Shown here piece by piece: positions 53,336 to 63,625 of a stretch of DNA of 64,000 nt. The position numbers were made by a program, and so were the translations under genes. The notes under the pieces were generated by a model that had not been told where the DNA came from, searched no databases, and worked only from the letters and a program-made list of their open reading frames with translations. How positions within the stretch are numbered: the first letter of the stretch is position 1; every line of letters starts with the position of its first letter. Source of the stretch: Chryseobacterium sp. G0201 (GTDB lineage Bacteria > Bacteroidota > Bacteroidia > Flavobacteriales > Weeksellaceae); NCBI RefSeq assembly GCF_003815655.1, contig NZ_CP033917.1, positions 3,534,001 through 3,598,000 on the forward strand. The letters are read 5' to 3'.

Positions 53336-53805
53336 GTAATTTAACTTTATACGAATTCTATTTATTTGTTATTCAAAAAAGGTGCTAATTTATACAATTA
53401 TTTAATTAGAGATGAAGATTTATTAGAGAATATTTATATTAACACAAATATTAACAAAATACTATTGAGATATCATATGTCGTAATACCTTATTCTGGAT
53501 ATTCAGATATAAGGCCAAATAATAGGATTGATATATTTAATTCTATAATTCAAGATTTTTTATATAAAAAGTTCATCATAATTATATTTATACCTTTGAA
53601 AATCAGTTATCTCGAATCGAACAGAAGGCACAGACGGATAAAACTCATAATTTGAGAAAAATTCCTCTTCAGATAAAATTCTGAAGACGTTTTTATTAGA
53701 TATTGTTCTGGAAACATCATAATTTTTTATGACGATAATGCAGAAAACTTAAATGGAATGTCTAATGATTTCTGTTAGCTGGTAAAGAACAGATATTTTT
53801 AAACA
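53336..53805. other. Gene-free AT-rich interval
   Basis: No convincing ORF, RNA gene or promoter is seen. A short hairpin TCTTCAG-CTGAAGA lies at 53667-53687. The interval separates the KAS III-like gene from the 3' end of the amine-oxidase unit. Confidence 0.5.
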
Positions 53806-53839
53806 AAATCCAGCTCATATTTAATTATGAACTGGATTT
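53806..53839 (-). terminator. Terminator-like palindrome after the amine-oxidase gene
   Basis: AAATCCAG (53806-53813) pairs with CTGGATTT (53832-53839), extended inside by TCATA/TTATGA with one mismatch. On the minus strand it is followed by TTGTTT. Confidence 0.65.
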
Positions 53840-53864
53840 ATTTATTACTTTTTATCTTTTTGAT

Positions 53865-55628
53865 CTACCATCCTAAATAATAATCAGGGCTCAGCCAAAT
53901 CGGACGATGCATTCCAAAATGTTCCTGTAGCATTTTTTCTGCTTCACAAAAAGCTCCTTCTACCCAGCCTTGTTGATCAGAATAGGCTTCTCCGATAATA
54001 TGAATTTGCTCATCAGCAACAGGTTTTCTCATGTAAGGCATCACATTTTCAATTGAATATCCGGCTTTCCACGCGTGATATCCTGCGCCGAAAGGTTCGT
54101 CTGTCCAGTCTTTAAAATAGGTTACGTAAGGATCCGGAATCGTTATATCCGAACCGTGAAGTTCTCTAAGCTGATTCATTAATTCATCCACCATTAATTG
54201 GGTAGCCTGAACATCATCCAGTTGATGAAGTTCCTTCAATGATGCAGATTTAGCGGGTTTTACCTCAAAAAGTATTTTGTCATCGGTCAGTGCTTTCCAG
54301 AAAGTTTCGGTTTCCATATCTCCGTAACTTCCCAACAGCATTGAGTTATTGGTTTCAGGATCTGTACCGAAATAATAACATTGTCTCATCGGTAAATCGG
54401 TGATAGAATGTCCGGAATCAATTTTTAATTCTTTCCACCAAGGATATTGGAAGCCCATTAATATTTTAAAGGCAGGCTCCATAATCACCGAACGGATATT
54501 TTTATTGATGACTGAATTTTCATTAATATCAAAAAAGAAATTATTCTGATCCAAAAGCTCCAGAGATTTTCTAGGCATCGCAAGAACCAGCTTGTTTGCA
54601 TAGACATTCCATGTCGTGTTGGTTTTCAGATTAAGAAAAGTCAGTTTGTATTTATGAGTATTTTTTAAAGAATGCTCTTTTGTGAAAGTAAGCAGCTTAT
54701 TTTCAGACCAAATACAGGCTCCATCATGCTCCATATAAGAATTGGCGACTGCATACGCAATGCTGTCATATCCTTCTTCAATGGTTTTGTAAATAGTTCC
54801 GGCAGAGAAATCCCCAACCATATAAGGAAACGCTTCTGCCGAGTTCCAATTGATGGTGTTTGAATAATATCCGCCCGCGTTGGCTACAAATTCATATCCT
54901 TCCTGTGAAATTTGATCTTTAATTAAGTTCCAAAAACCTAAATCATTCACTTTACGCTGATCGTAAGGAGAATTAGGAAAATTATAGACTAATTTAGGTT
55001 TAATATCATCCCAGTCTTTGCTTGTTAATTTAAAACTGTAATCGTAAACATTATCTCCTTTGATGATCTTATCTCCGTATTTTTTAGCAACCCAAGAATC
55101 TGCCATTAAAACATCATAAATGATTTTGTTAAAAAGCTGATCTGAACTGAAACCATAATCATCATCATTCAGATAATATCTGGTTTCGAGTTTGTTACCT
55201 TCTTTCTGAGCTACATCCCATGCATCTTGTTTGAAACGTTCTTTTCTGAGATACATTAATAGCTTGGTAGGATCACCCATCGGAAATGGAACAGGAGTCA
55301 TTTTATCTTTCAGAACGGGAATACGTTTGTCTGGATTTGCTTCAGAAAGAGGGTAGCCTTCAATTAATGTCGTTACAATTTCCTGAGAAGTCAGGTAGCG
55401 CATACCTCCCAATTCGCCCCAGAAATTCATTCCGGGTATCACTACGGATTCTAATCTTCCGCCAAGCTTATTATTCATGTCGAAAATTTGTACTTGGCCG
55501 GCAGTATATTTTTTATCCGTTACTAAACGGTAAGCGGTGTATAAACCGGAAGTTCCGGCACCGATAATAGCGACTTCAATTTTTAAATCAGGATGCATTC
55601 CTGGATTTAATGGGGTGTTTTTATTCAT
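53865..55628 (-). CDS. Flavin monoamine oxidase/L-amino-acid oxidase-like protein
   Basis: The 587-residue protein has the FAD loop VAIIGAGTSGLYTAYRL near residue 20, GGRLESVVIPGMNFWGELGG next to it and the C-terminal FAD-contact IHIIGEAYSDQQGWVEGAF. No signal peptide is seen. It belongs to the amine oxidase group that includes L-amino-acid and tryptophan oxidases. It is 12 bases downstream of a sarcosine-oxidase-like gene, so the two probably act on related amines. Confidence 0.83.
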   Translation of the reverse strand: MNKNTPLNPGMHPDLKIEVAIIGAGTSGLYTAYRLVTDKKYTAGQVQIFDMNNKLGGRLESVVIPGMNFWGELGGMRYLTSQEIVTTLIEGYPLSEANPDKRIPVLKDKMTPVPFPMGDPTKLLMYLRKERFKQDAWDVAQKEGNKLETRYYLNDDDYGFSSDQLFNKIIYDVLMADSWVAKKYGDKIIKGDNVYDYSFKLTSKDWDDIKPKLVYNFPNSPYDQRKVNDLGFWNLIKDQISQEGYEFVANAGGYYSNTINWNSAEAFPYMVGDFSAGTIYKTIEEGYDSIAYAVANSYMEHDGACIWSENKLLTFTKEHSLKNTHKYKLTFLNLKTNTTWNVYANKLVLAMPRKSLELLDQNNFFFDINENSVINKNIRSVIMEPAFKILMGFQYPWWKELKIDSGHSITDLPMRQCYYFGTDPETNNSMLLGSYGDMETETFWKALTDDKILFEVKPAKSASLKELHQLDDVQATQLMVDELMNQLRELHGSDITIPDPYVTYFKDWTDEPFGAGYHAWKAGYSIENVMPYMRKPVADEQIHIIGEAYSDQQGWVEGAFCEAEKMLQEHFGMHRPIWLSPDYYLGW

Positions 55629-55640
55629 GGTGTAATACTT

Positions 55641-56828
55641 TTAAATGGCTTTAAAGAATTTGCGTCCTAATTGGAAATGAGAAATATCGAAATCCGTATG
55701 TCCGTCCAAGGCAAGATCAGACATGATTTTTCCTAAAAATGGGGTGAACTTTGCTGCCCATCCTGTGGCATAAACCACAATGTTTTTATGGTTGGGGACG
55801 TATTTTGGTGCAAAATCAATCAACAATTCTTTGTTGGGTATTGTACTCAGGGCAATAAGGCATGTTGAGGTATATTCAGGTTCTGTACTTAGGCCTGCCA
55901 TGTGCTCTTTTATCCATTCCGAAGTATAAGCAAGCTCTTGTGGATTTGGAATTAAAGTTCTGTCACTCGGCTCTTCTAAAGGATTGATAACGAAATCCGG
56001 CGCCACACGAATATATTCCGGATGATCCCATTCAACCGATGGGAAACCATAAAATTCGTTTCCATTTTTTCCTACAGGATTCTGGAAAACAAACCATGTT
56101 GGATATTGGATGGAAGGATCAGTTTTTTTGAAATAAGCGGAAGACATATTCCAATACGTGGCTTCTATTTTAAAATCTAATAAGTTAATTACACTGTTAA
56201 TGTACGGCCCCGGAATAATCGCCAGCTTTTTAGCAATATAAATTCCGTTAGGAGTTGTGATTTCAAAGAGTTCACCGTTTTGTTTGATTTCAAGAACGGG
56301 CGAATCCTCTCTCAACTCAACAGTTTCTTGTTTTTTGCATAAACTTAAAAGCGTTTCAATTGTTGCTTTAAAATTGATGCTGGCACCATCCGGCTGAAAA
56401 AGTCCGGTATAATTTTCAGGTAAATTTTTAAAATGATATTGATCTTCAATTTCCTTTGCGGTTAGGGTAGTGTAAGGAACATTTAAAGCTTTGAGGGCTT
56501 TTTCAGCTTCAGCGATATTTCCTTCGGTGGAATGTACTTCAGGATCTCCAAACCAAAGTGTACCCACTTTATCAAGCAAGGATGTTTTGGTTTCTTTTTC
56601 TAGCTCATCCCAATAAGGTTGTGCATCTAAAGCCATCTGTACCATATATTCTTCAGGATATGGAATTCGGAATTGGCGCGATACTCCTGCTGAACTTCCA
56701 AGTTGATTCACAAAAGTAAACTGCTCAAGAACTAACGTCTTTGCTTGGCGTTTGCCGAGATGGTATGCTGTTGCCAGACCAATTGCTCCTCCGCCAATAA
56801 CTATTACGTCGTAGTTTTCAGTATTCAT
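55641..56828 (-). CDS. Sarcosine/N-methyltryptophan oxidase-like flavoprotein
   Basis: The 395-residue protein has the dinucleotide loop VIGGGAIGLATAYHLGKRQA and the monomeric sarcosine oxidase pattern SSAGVSRQFRIPYPEEYM, followed late by VVYATGWAAKFTPFLGKIM. SolA and MSOX oxidise N-methyl amino acids to aldehyde and H2O2. The late segment CLIALST lacks the exact CxYT covalent-flavin motif, although a Cys is present, so flavin linkage is uncertain. It leads a two-gene unit with the amine oxidase. Confidence 0.82.
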   Translation of the reverse strand: MNTENYDVIVIGGGAIGLATAYHLGKRQAKTLVLEQFTFVNQLGSSAGVSRQFRIPYPEEYMVQMALDAQPYWDELEKETKTSLLDKVGTLWFGDPEVHSTEGNIAEAEKALKALNVPYTTLTAKEIEDQYHFKNLPENYTGLFQPDGASINFKATIETLLSLCKKQETVELREDSPVLEIKQNGELFEITTPNGIYIAKKLAIIPGPYINSVINLLDFKIEATYWNMSSAYFKKTDPSIQYPTWFVFQNPVGKNGNEFYGFPSVEWDHPEYIRVAPDFVINPLEEPSDRTLIPNPQELAYTSEWIKEHMAGLSTEPEYTSTCLIALSTIPNKELLIDFAPKYVPNHKNIVVYATGWAAKFTPFLGKIMSDLALDGHTDFDISHFQLGRKFFKAI

Positions 56829-57085
56829 GGTTATTTGTTTTTAGGTTTTCTGCTGTTTTGAGACAAGTAAAGAATACAATATTTGAAAGATTAAATTTTA
56901 ATCCTTATGTACAGGGATTTTCAAGCACATTATTGTTGTCTTTACTGTGTATTTCAAAGTAACAAAGAAGACGGAAAATGTGGTAGAGTAGAAATAATGA
57001 ATTACAGCTTTAAGTAGAAATACTTAATGAAGTTTGATAGAAAGAATGTATGAGAGAAGATGAAAAAGGATTTTTTTTTGTTGGA

Positions 57086-57248
57086 AATCGCAAAGGCACA
57101 AAGGTTTTTGATTTTTATACTGTTTTAAGGCGCAAAAAAAATCAAAGATTTTCAGCAAATGTTAAGTGTGAACAGTATAGATTTTATCTACGATAAAATC
57201 CTTGCGTCTTAAAACAGTGTTTTAGTTATAATTTACGCCTTTGCGATT
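57086..57248. repeat. Nested inverted repeat upstream of the oxidase pair
   Basis: Outer arms AATCGCAAAGGC (57086-57097) and GCCTTTGCGATT (57237-57248) are perfect. Inner arms at 57119-57135 and 57202-57218 (ACTGTTTTAAG with CTTAAAACAGT) pair at all but one position. The GCAAAG words recall the second dispersed repeat family. No gene is seen in 56829-57313. Confidence 0.7.
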
Positions 57249-57313
57249 ATCCAACCTTTTAAAATGGAAATTTTAAATAGTTTTGAAGCTTAATTAAATA
57301 TTCAATTCAGTTT

Positions 57314-57901
57314 TTACTCCAATTGATGATCAAATTTTCTGAGAGTTTGAATTGTAGGCAACGGCTTTAGAATAATTTTCTTTTCGCTTTTCTTGATAAT
57401 TTTATCTGAACCTAATAATTGGGCTGTTTCGGTTCTTGTCCCTTTTATAAGATCAAATTCAGTTTCGGTAGTTGTATTTTTGCCGTCCCAACTAACTTTT
57501 GAGAGGTTGATTAAGTCAAATTTTCCGTTATTGAACAAAAATTTATATTGATTTTTAACATCTTTAATTTCAGAATAGAGCGTAAAATAACCATCTTCAA
57601 TAAAAACATCCGGAACTTGATCTCCGCCATATTTACCATTCGGATATTGAGGATTCATTATTTCAGTTGAAGAAATGATTAATTTAAATTTACCATTCGG
57701 CTGTAGGAAAAATATTTCCAGTTTTAAAGGCTGTTCAGCATCAATAGTATCCATCGAGACAGTCACTTTATCCCTCAAACCATCTTTATTAAGATCGCCC
57801 ATCTCTTCTCGTACTTGCACAAAATGATGTTGTATTTGTTTTTGCTGCGAATAAGTAAAAATTCCGGCAAGAACTGAAAAAATCAATAATATATTTTTCA
57901 T
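57314..57901 (-). CDS. Secreted hypothetical protein with an EF-hand-like loop
   Basis: From the ATG at 57899-57901 the 195-residue protein has a signal peptide, MKNILLIFSVLAGIFTYSQ; another ATG five codons upstream is possible. The segment GDLNKDGLRDKVTVSMD is a Ca-binding-type DxNxDGxxD loop. The rest is beta-rich, with no known family recognised. A surface or periplasmic role is likely. Confidence 0.65.
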   Translation of the reverse strand: MKNILLIFSVLAGIFTYSQQKQIQHHFVQVREEMGDLNKDGLRDKVTVSMDTIDAEQPLKLEIFFLQPNGKFKLIISSTEIMNPQYPNGKYGGDQVPDVFIEDGYFTLYSEIKDVKNQYKFLFNNGKFDLINLSKVSWDGKNTTTETEFDLIKGTRTETAQLLGSDKIIKKSEKKIILKPLPTIQTLRKFDHQLE

Positions 57902-57991
57902 GCTTTTAAGATACATGAAATTATTTCATCATTTTGTGCTTTCTGAATAAATTTGTTAAAGTTGATCTTTAGTTACGAAATAAAATAGTAT

Positions 57992-58351
57992 TTAATTAAG
58001 ATCATAATTAGCGATAACTAAACCTAAAATGAAATGAACGTAGTCTTGTTCTGCATCTTTTCTATTGATCAGTCTGTTTTTATAATCGTAAGAATTTAAT
58101 ACATTTATCAATTTCTGGTAAGTTTCAAAATTATCATCTTTAATTTTTACTCTTACATTTCCTTCCCTTGTTTCGATGATTTCATTCTCCAAAGTTCTGA
58201 TTTTAAACAGAGCATGACATAATTTTGGAGCGAAACGCATCTTTCCGACATACCTTTCAACTACGTTTACCTTGAATGACTCAAATACGATTGTATTGAA
58301 AACAATATTAGAGTTAGGTTCTTGCGTATTGAGCTCAAGTTTATAATTCAT
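57992..58351 (-). CDS. Hypothetical 119-residue protein
   Basis: A soluble alpha-beta protein without signal peptide or membrane helix. It reads as strands at residues 15-35 and 45-75, then helices near 75-115 (YQKLINVLNSYDY, AEQDYVHFILGLVIANYDL). I recognise no family. It is co-oriented with, and 90 bases upstream of, the secreted protein gene. Confidence 0.55.
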   Translation of the reverse strand: MNYKLELNTQEPNSNIVFNTIVFESFKVNVVERYVGKMRFAPKLCHALFKIRTLENEIIETREGNVRVKIKDDNFETYQKLINVLNSYDYKNRLINRKDAEQDYVHFILGLVIANYDLN

Positions 58352-58717
58352 TAATTTATTTTTGACAAATTTAGGCAGAAGTAAAAAAAAAACAAAATAA
58401 AATATCTAATTTAAATAATTGAAAATTTATATGGGCTTAGAATAAACAAAAATTAGCGGTCAACAACAACAATTATAGATATCTCTCAGGGTATATTTTA
58501 AAAGTGAATAATTAAGTGATTATCTTTATTGAAATCTTTGTAAATCCTTATTAATAGGATGTTTTAAAAGCAATTGATATTTTGCTTATTTACGCTAATA
58601 TGAAAAATATTCATTAAAAATTAAAATCTGATGTCTATATTTTGTCACGATTTTGAACATTTTAAATGACCTTTTTGATAGTGATAAAATTTTAATTACT
58701 ATAATTTTACATTTATA
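58352..58717. other. Gene-free AT-rich interval before the urease region
   Basis: The 366 bases between divergent genes contain no ORF or hairpin of note and are very AT-rich. Promoters for both flanking genes must lie here, but I cannot single them out. Confidence 0.45.
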
Positions 58718-59089
58718 ATGATGAATAGAAAAAATAGAGTATTACTGCTGCATATCGCATTCCTTTTTGCGGTGTTATGTACAGGTTTTCACCTTTTTAA
58801 AAGTGAAAAAAATTCTTTTTCTATCAATAATAAACAAGGCAAGTTTTTACAAAAAGCAAATACACAAACTGAGGTTGATATTTACAATTTATCAGATATT
58901 CAGGATGAATTTGCATTAGAAGATCTCGATAACACATTACTTGATGTTGAAGTATTTTTAGAAAGATGGGTTGCTAATACATTTAGAATTCAGAATTCTT
59001 CTTCTCAGCCTGTTATTGCTCACAACTATTCATTTATTACTTTACCGAGGTATATACTTTACCATTCTTTACAGATACCTGGCTGTTAA
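58718..59089 (+). CDS. Hypothetical membrane-anchored protein upstream of ureA
   Basis: The 123-residue protein has one N-terminal hydrophobic helix (VLLLHIAFLFAVLCTGFHLF) and a polar remainder with an acidic stretch (LSDIQDEFALEDLDNTLLDV), so it is probably periplasmic and anchored, or secreted. A second ATG follows directly. No family is recognised. It is 155 bases before ureA on the same strand, which may or may not reflect function. Confidence 0.5.
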   Translation: MMNRKNRVLLLHIAFLFAVLCTGFHLFKSEKNSFSINNKQGKFLQKANTQTEVDIYNLSDIQDEFALEDLDNTLLDVEVFLERWVANTFRIQNSSSQPVIAHNYSFITLPRYILYHSLQIPGC

Positions 59090-59244
59090 TTTCTTTTTTA
59101 TCCATAACTAATTCCTATTAGTCCGTATTCGATGGCGGATAAGGGATTCTTATGTTCAATTTCAATTTTTTCGATACTCTGATTTGCCTTTTTTGATAAG
59201 GCAGACAGGATAACATATGTCCAATTTTTTAAATAAAAACATTT

Positions 59245-59547
59245 ATGCATTTAACACCAAGAGAAACAGAAAAACTGATGCTCTATATGGCAGGAGAGCT
59301 TGCTTTGAAAAGAAAAGCGAGAGGTCTTAAATTAAATTACCCTGAATCAATTGCCTTAATCAGTCATTTTTTGCTGGAAGGCGCAAGAGATGGTAAAAGA
59401 GTCGCAGAACTAATGCAGGAAGGCGCACAGATTCTTACTATTGATGATGTAATGCCGGGAGTGGCAGATATGATCCATGATGTGCAGATTGAGGCAACTT
59501 TTCCGGACGGAACTAAGTTGGTAACCGTACACAACCCAATTCGTTAA
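59245..59547 (+). CDS. ureA: Urease gamma subunit
   Basis: The 100-residue protein starts [20 protein letters not shown] and ends [12 protein letters not shown], as in UreA. It is a structural subunit of the nickel urease. Length is standard, and gamma and beta are separate, unlike the fused subunit of Helicobacter. ureB follows 12 bases later. Confidence 0.96.
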   Translation: MHLTPRETEKLMLYMAGELALKRKARGLKLNYPESIALISHFLLEGARDGKRVAELMQEGAQILTIDDVMPGVADMIHDVQIEATFPDGTKLVTVHNPIR

Positions 59548-59559
59548 AACTAAACTGTT

Positions 59560-59928
59560 ATGATACCAGGAGAAATTTTTGTAAAAGAAGGGACTATCAT
59601 CTGTAATGAAGGCAGAGAGACCGTAAAAATAAAAGTCATCAATACAGGAGACCGTGCTATCCAGATAGGATCTCATTTTCATTTTTTTGAAGTGAATAAA
59701 GCCATGAGCTTTGACAGAGAAAAAGCTTTCGGAAAGAGATTAAATATCGTTGCAAGTACGGCTGTACGATTCGAGCCGGGAGAGGAGAAGGAAGTTGAGC
59801 TTGTAGAAATAGGAGGAAATAAAAAGGCAATAGGCTTCAATAATCTTGTTGATGGATCTGTGGATTCAGCCAGTCAAAAAGAGGAAAGTTTAGCTAAAGC
59901 CAATCAATTAAATTTTAAAAATCTGTAA
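59560..59928 (+). CDS. ureB: Urease beta subunit
   Basis: The 122-residue protein begins [13 protein letters not shown] and contains [20 protein letters not shown] and [20 protein letters not shown], which are diagnostic. It packs on the alpha subunit in the urease trimer. It is one base upstream of the ureC ATG. Confidence 0.96.
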   Translation: MIPGEIFVKEGTIICNEGRETVKIKVINTGDRAIQIGSHFHFFEVNKAMSFDREKAFGKRLNIVASTAVRFEPGEEKEVELVEIGGNKKAIGFNNLVDGSVDSASQKEESLAKANQLNFKNL

Positions 59929-59929
59929 C

Positions 59930-61651
59930 ATGAGCTTAAACGTAGACAGAAAACAATACGCCAATATATTAGGGCCAACAGCAGGAGACAGAATAAGATT
60001 GGGCGATACAGAATTGATCATTGAGATCGAAAAAGATTTTACTTATTATGGCGACGAAGCAGTTTTCGGAGGCGGAAAAACAGTTCGTGACGGAATGGGA
60101 CAAAACGTTACCGCCAAAAGAGCTGATGGTGTTTTGGATCTTTGTATCACTGGAGCAACGATCATCGACCACTGGGGAATCGTGAAAGCAGATATCGGAA
60201 TTAAAGACGGCAAAATCGTCGGAATCGGTAAAGCTGGAAACCCCGATACAATGGATGGTGTAACCCCGAATATGATCATCGGAGCTTCCACAGAAGTTCA
60301 TGGCGGAAAAGGATACATCGTAACAGCAGGAGGAATTGATACCCATATTCACTATATCTGTCCGCAACAGATAGAAACTTCTCTTTACAGCGGAATTACG
60401 ACCATGATCGGTGGCGGAACAGGCCCTAACGACGGAACCAACGCAACAACGGTTACTCCTGGAAAATTCAACATGCAGAAAATGTTGGAAGCAGCAGAAG
60501 AATATCCTATGAATTTAGGGTTCTTCGGAAAAGGAAACTGTTCTGCAGAAGGACCAATTGAAGAACAGGTAGAAGCAGGAGCATTAGGTGTAAAAATTCA
60601 TGAAGACTGGGGGGCGACTCCTGCAACGATTGACGCGGCTTTAAAAGTAGCAGATAAATATGATGTTCAGGTGGCAATACACACAGATACATTAAATGAA
60701 GGTGGCTTTTTGGAAGACACTATGAGAGCGATCAATGGCAGAGTAATTCACACTTTCCACACAGAAGGCGCAGGAGGTGGTCACGCTCCGGATATCATCA
60801 AAGCTGCGATGTATCCAAACGTTTTACCGGCTTCAACGAATCCTACGCGTCCTTATACGATCAATACGATTGATGAGCACTTGGATATGTTGATGGTTTG
60901 TCACCATTTAAGTAAAAATATTCCTGAAGATGTAGCGTTTGCAGACTCACGTATCCGTCCGGAAACGATTGCAGCAGAAGATATTTTACATGATATAGGA
61001 GTATTCAGTATCATGAGTTCCGATTCTCAGGCGATGGGAAGACCGGGAGAAGTGATTACCAGAACATGGCAGACAGCAAGTAAAATGAAAGATCAACGCG
61101 GTCAGTTGGAAGAAGATGAAAATACAGCTCATGATAACTTCCGTGCGAAACGTTATGTAGCGAAGTATACCATTAATCCGGCTATTGCTCATGGAATTTC
61201 AGAATATGTTGGTTCAATTGAAGCTGGAAAATTAGCCGATTTAGTGATCTGGAAACCTGCGTTATTCGGAGTAAAACCTGAAATGATCGTAAAAGGAGGT
61301 TTCGTAATTGCTGCAAAAATGGGTGACCCGAATGCTTCGATACCGACTCCGCAACCTGTTATTTACAGAAATATGTTTGGAGCTCACGGTCGTGCTAAAT
61401 ATGGAACTTGTGCCAATTTCGTTTCTCAGATTTCAATTGATAACGGAACTATTGCCGAATATAAATTAGAAAAAATGATTCTTCCTGTAAAGAATTGTAG
61501 AAATATTTCAAAAAAGGATCTTATTCATAATGATAAAACTCCGGTAATTGAGGTTAATCCTGAAAACTATAAAGTAACAGTTGACGGTGTGCATATCACA
61601 TGTGAACCAGCAGATAAGCTTCCATTAACTCAATTATATTTTTTATTCTAA
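59930..61651 (+). CDS. ureC: Urease alpha (catalytic) subunit
   Basis: The 573-residue protein carries the dinickel site: [14 protein letters not shown], carbamylated Lys222 in [10 protein letters not shown], and [10 protein letters not shown] (His325/326), the mobile-flap region. It hydrolyses urea to ammonia and carbamate in the cytosol. Length and motifs are normal, so the enzyme should be active once UreE-G have matured it. Confidence 0.97.
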   Translation: MSLNVDRKQYANILGPTAGDRIRLGDTELIIEIEKDFTYYGDEAVFGGGKTVRDGMGQNVTAKRADGVLDLCITGATIIDHWGIVKADIGIKDGKIVGIGKAGNPDTMDGVTPNMIIGASTEVHGGKGYIVTAGGIDTHIHYICPQQIETSLYSGITTMIGGGTGPNDGTNATTVTPGKFNMQKMLEAAEEYPMNLGFFGKGNCSAEGPIEEQVEAGALGVKIHEDWGATPATIDAALKVADKYDVQVAIHTDTLNEGGFLEDTMRAINGRVIHTFHTEGAGGGHAPDIIKAAMYPNVLPASTNPTRPYTINTIDEHLDMLMVCHHLSKNIPEDVAFADSRIRPETIAAEDILHDIGVFSIMSSDSQAMGRPGEVITRTWQTASKMKDQRGQLEEDENTAHDNFRAKRYVAKYTINPAIAHGISEYVGSIEAGKLADLVIWKPALFGVKPEMIVKGGFVIAAKMGDPNASIPTPQPVIYRNMFGAHGRAKYGTCANFVSQISIDNGTIAEYKLEKMILPVKNCRNISKKDLIHNDKTPVIEVNPENYKVTVDGVHITCEPADKLPLTQLYFLF

Positions 61652-61654
61652 AAA

Positions 61655-61690
61655 TTTCACAAGGCTCTGTGAAAAATCGGAGCCTTTTAT
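61655..61690 (+). terminator. Alternative hairpins after ureC
   Basis: AAGGCTC (61661-61667) pairs with GAGCCTT (61680-61686), with only a weak T tail. TTTCAC (61655-61660) can instead pair with GTGAAA (61669-61674), which excludes the first hairpin. It may partly reduce expression of the genes that follow ureC. Confidence 0.5.
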
Positions 61691-61735
61691 ATAATTAAGA
61701 ATAAATCACAATATAAAAATTCAATATGAAATTAC

Positions 61736-62380
61736 ATGAGATCTTTATATAAAACAGGTTTTGCATTGGTGATGGCAGTTGGTCTGTTTTCATCTTCATT
61801 AAATGCACAGTTTTTAGGTGGAATGAGGTTGAAAAATGATGAAGAAGGACCAAAAGGACAATTCATGATTTATGGTTCATTAGATTATTCAAAAATTATA
61901 ACGCCTTCAAGCACGAGTAGTACAGTTTCAAGCGCGCCGATTGGATTGGGATATTTTATCAATAACAATGACCTTGTCGGGGTAAATTATGCTTACTCAC
62001 AAAATTCCGTTGATCATAATGTTATATACAAACAAAATGAAGCCGGAATTTGGTACAGCCCATCATTAATGCTCGGGAAATATTTTGTACTGATTGCTCA
62101 AGTTGATGCTCACTATGTTTGGGGACAGCAGGTTTCAGGAACCTCAGAATCAATGGAAAATTTTAATGGATACCGTTTGCGCGCTTATCCTTTGATTGGA
62201 ATTGTTCTGGGTGGCGGTTGGGCACTCAAATTCAAATTTGCAGAGCTTTCTATGTTGCAGACCAAGGCAAAGGAAGGCTGGACGAAAACGTATGTGGCAG
62301 GAATCAGCGGTTCAACATTCGGAGTAGGGATTTCCAAAAATCTTGACTTCAGAAAAAAAACTAAAAAAAATGATAATTAA
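61736..62380 (+). CDS. Outer-membrane beta-barrel-like protein within the urease operon
   Basis: The 214-residue protein has a signal peptide (ALVMAVGLFSSSLNAQ) followed by alternating strands (GQFMIYGSLDYSK, LVGVNYAYSQNSV, GIWYSPSLMLGKYFVLIAQV) and a late GSTFGVGISKNLDF. This looks like a small outer-membrane barrel. Its end overlaps the ureE start by 11 bases, which ties it to the urease genes. Transport of urea or nickel is a guess. I know of no characterised homologue. Confidence 0.65.
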   Translation: MRSLYKTGFALVMAVGLFSSSLNAQFLGGMRLKNDEEGPKGQFMIYGSLDYSKIITPSSTSSTVSSAPIGLGYFINNNDLVGVNYAYSQNSVDHNVIYKQNEAGIWYSPSLMLGKYFVLIAQVDAHYVWGQQVSGTSESMENFNGYRLRAYPLIGIVLGGGWALKFKFAELSMLQTKAKEGWTKTYVAGISGSTFGVGISKNLDFRKKTKKNDN

Positions 62381-62882
62381 CGAAACTTTAGGTAACATTT
62401 CAGAGAAGACAATTGTTGAAAAATCAATAGATTATCTCGATCTGGAATGGTTTGAATCTACAAAAAGAATTCAACGTAAAAAGACGCGTCAGGGAGAAGA
62501 TGTTGCTATTAAATTTCTTAGAGAAGGTCAACGCCTCAGAGAAGGCGATATTCTTTATGAAAGCGAAGAAAAACTCATTGTTGTCAATATTTTGGAGACA
62601 GAAGCAATTGTAATTTCTCCGGATTCTATGTTGGAAATGGGAACGGTCTGTTATGAAATTGGGAACAAACATATTCCGCTTTTTATACAGGAAAATAAAG
62701 TGTTGCTGCCTTTTGAAATGCCGATGTACAGATGGCTGGAAGTAAGTGGTTTTAAACCTGAAAAACACTCTGTAAAGTTGTTGAATCTTCTCAAATCAAA
62801 TGTAGAACCTCACGGACACGGAAGTCTAGGCTCATCAATTTTCACTAAAATTTTAAAAATGGCAGCTCCAAAAGATGAATAA
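62370..62882 (+). CDS. ureE: Urease accessory protein UreE
   Basis: From the ATG at 62370 the protein has 170 residues; a TTG further upstream is less likely. It has the UreE pattern KKTRQGEDVAIKFLREGQRL in the N-terminal domain and a metal-binding-domain region with ARHPH-like LLKSNVEPHGHGS near the end. UreE is the nickel chaperone that delivers Ni2+ to UreG and urease. A short His-containing tail (EPHGHG) replaces long His-rich tails. Confidence 0.9.
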   Translation: MIINETLGNISEKTIVEKSIDYLDLEWFESTKRIQRKKTRQGEDVAIKFLREGQRLREGDILYESEEKLIVVNILETEAIVISPDSMLEMGTVCYEIGNKHIPLFIQENKVLLPFEMPMYRWLEVSGFKPEKHSVKLLNLLKSNVEPHGHGSLGSSIFTKILKMAAPKDE

Positions 62883-63567
62883 TATGAAATTTTTAGCCAG
62901 CTTATTACATATTTCGGATCCAACTTTACCGATCGGAGGGTACACGCATTCCAACGGACTGGAAACTTTCGTGCAAAAAAGAATTGTACACAACAGAGAA
63001 ACCGCGCAGGAATTTGTAGAAAATATGCTCAAATATAATCTGAAATATAACGACGGGGCTTTTGTAAAATTAGCGTATGAAGCTACAGAATCTAAAGATT
63101 TAAAAACAATTTTAAGCTTGGATCAGGAATGTAACGCGTTGAAATGCCCGAAGGAAATCCGCCAGGCGAGCCAGAAATTAGGTTTGCGTTTAATCAAAAT
63201 TTTTAAAAGACATGAGAATTTTGAGTTGATGGAAGCTTATGAAAAAGCCGTTCAAAATCGTGAAGCAAGTTCTCATTACAGTATTATTTTCGGAATGTAT
63301 GCGAGTTTATTGAAAATTCCACTTCAGGAAGCACTTTTCGGGTTTTACTATACTTCTTCGGCGGGGATAATCACAAATGCCGTAAAGTTGGTACCTCTTG
63401 GACAGCTTGACGGACAGGATATTCTGTTCAAATTATATTCAATAATGGAAAAAACAGCGCAGGAAACCATAGAACTCGACAGAGATTTAGTAGGTCTTTG
63501 TAATACCTCTTTTGATATCCGTTGTATGCAGCATGAAAGGTTGTATTCAAGGCTTTACATGTCTTAA
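62875..63567 (+). CDS. ureF: Urease accessory protein UreF
   Basis: The 230-residue all-alpha protein has the UreF start LLHISDPTLPIGGYTHSNGL and KLVPLGQLDGQDILF near the end. It joins UreD/H and UreG in the urease-activation complex. It overlaps ureE by eight bases. A repeat copy and about 160 bases separate it from ureG. Confidence 0.93.
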   Translation: MNNMKFLASLLHISDPTLPIGGYTHSNGLETFVQKRIVHNRETAQEFVENMLKYNLKYNDGAFVKLAYEATESKDLKTILSLDQECNALKCPKEIRQASQKLGLRLIKIFKRHENFELMEAYEKAVQNREASSHYSIIFGMYASLLKIPLQEALFGFYYTSSAGIITNAVKLVPLGQLDGQDILFKLYSIMEKTAQETIELDRDLVGLCNTSFDIRCMQHERLYSRLYMS

Positions 63568-63625
63568 TAAGTGAATTGTAAATATATGTAAAATTGACTT
63601 ATTGACCATTCACAATTCATTTCTT

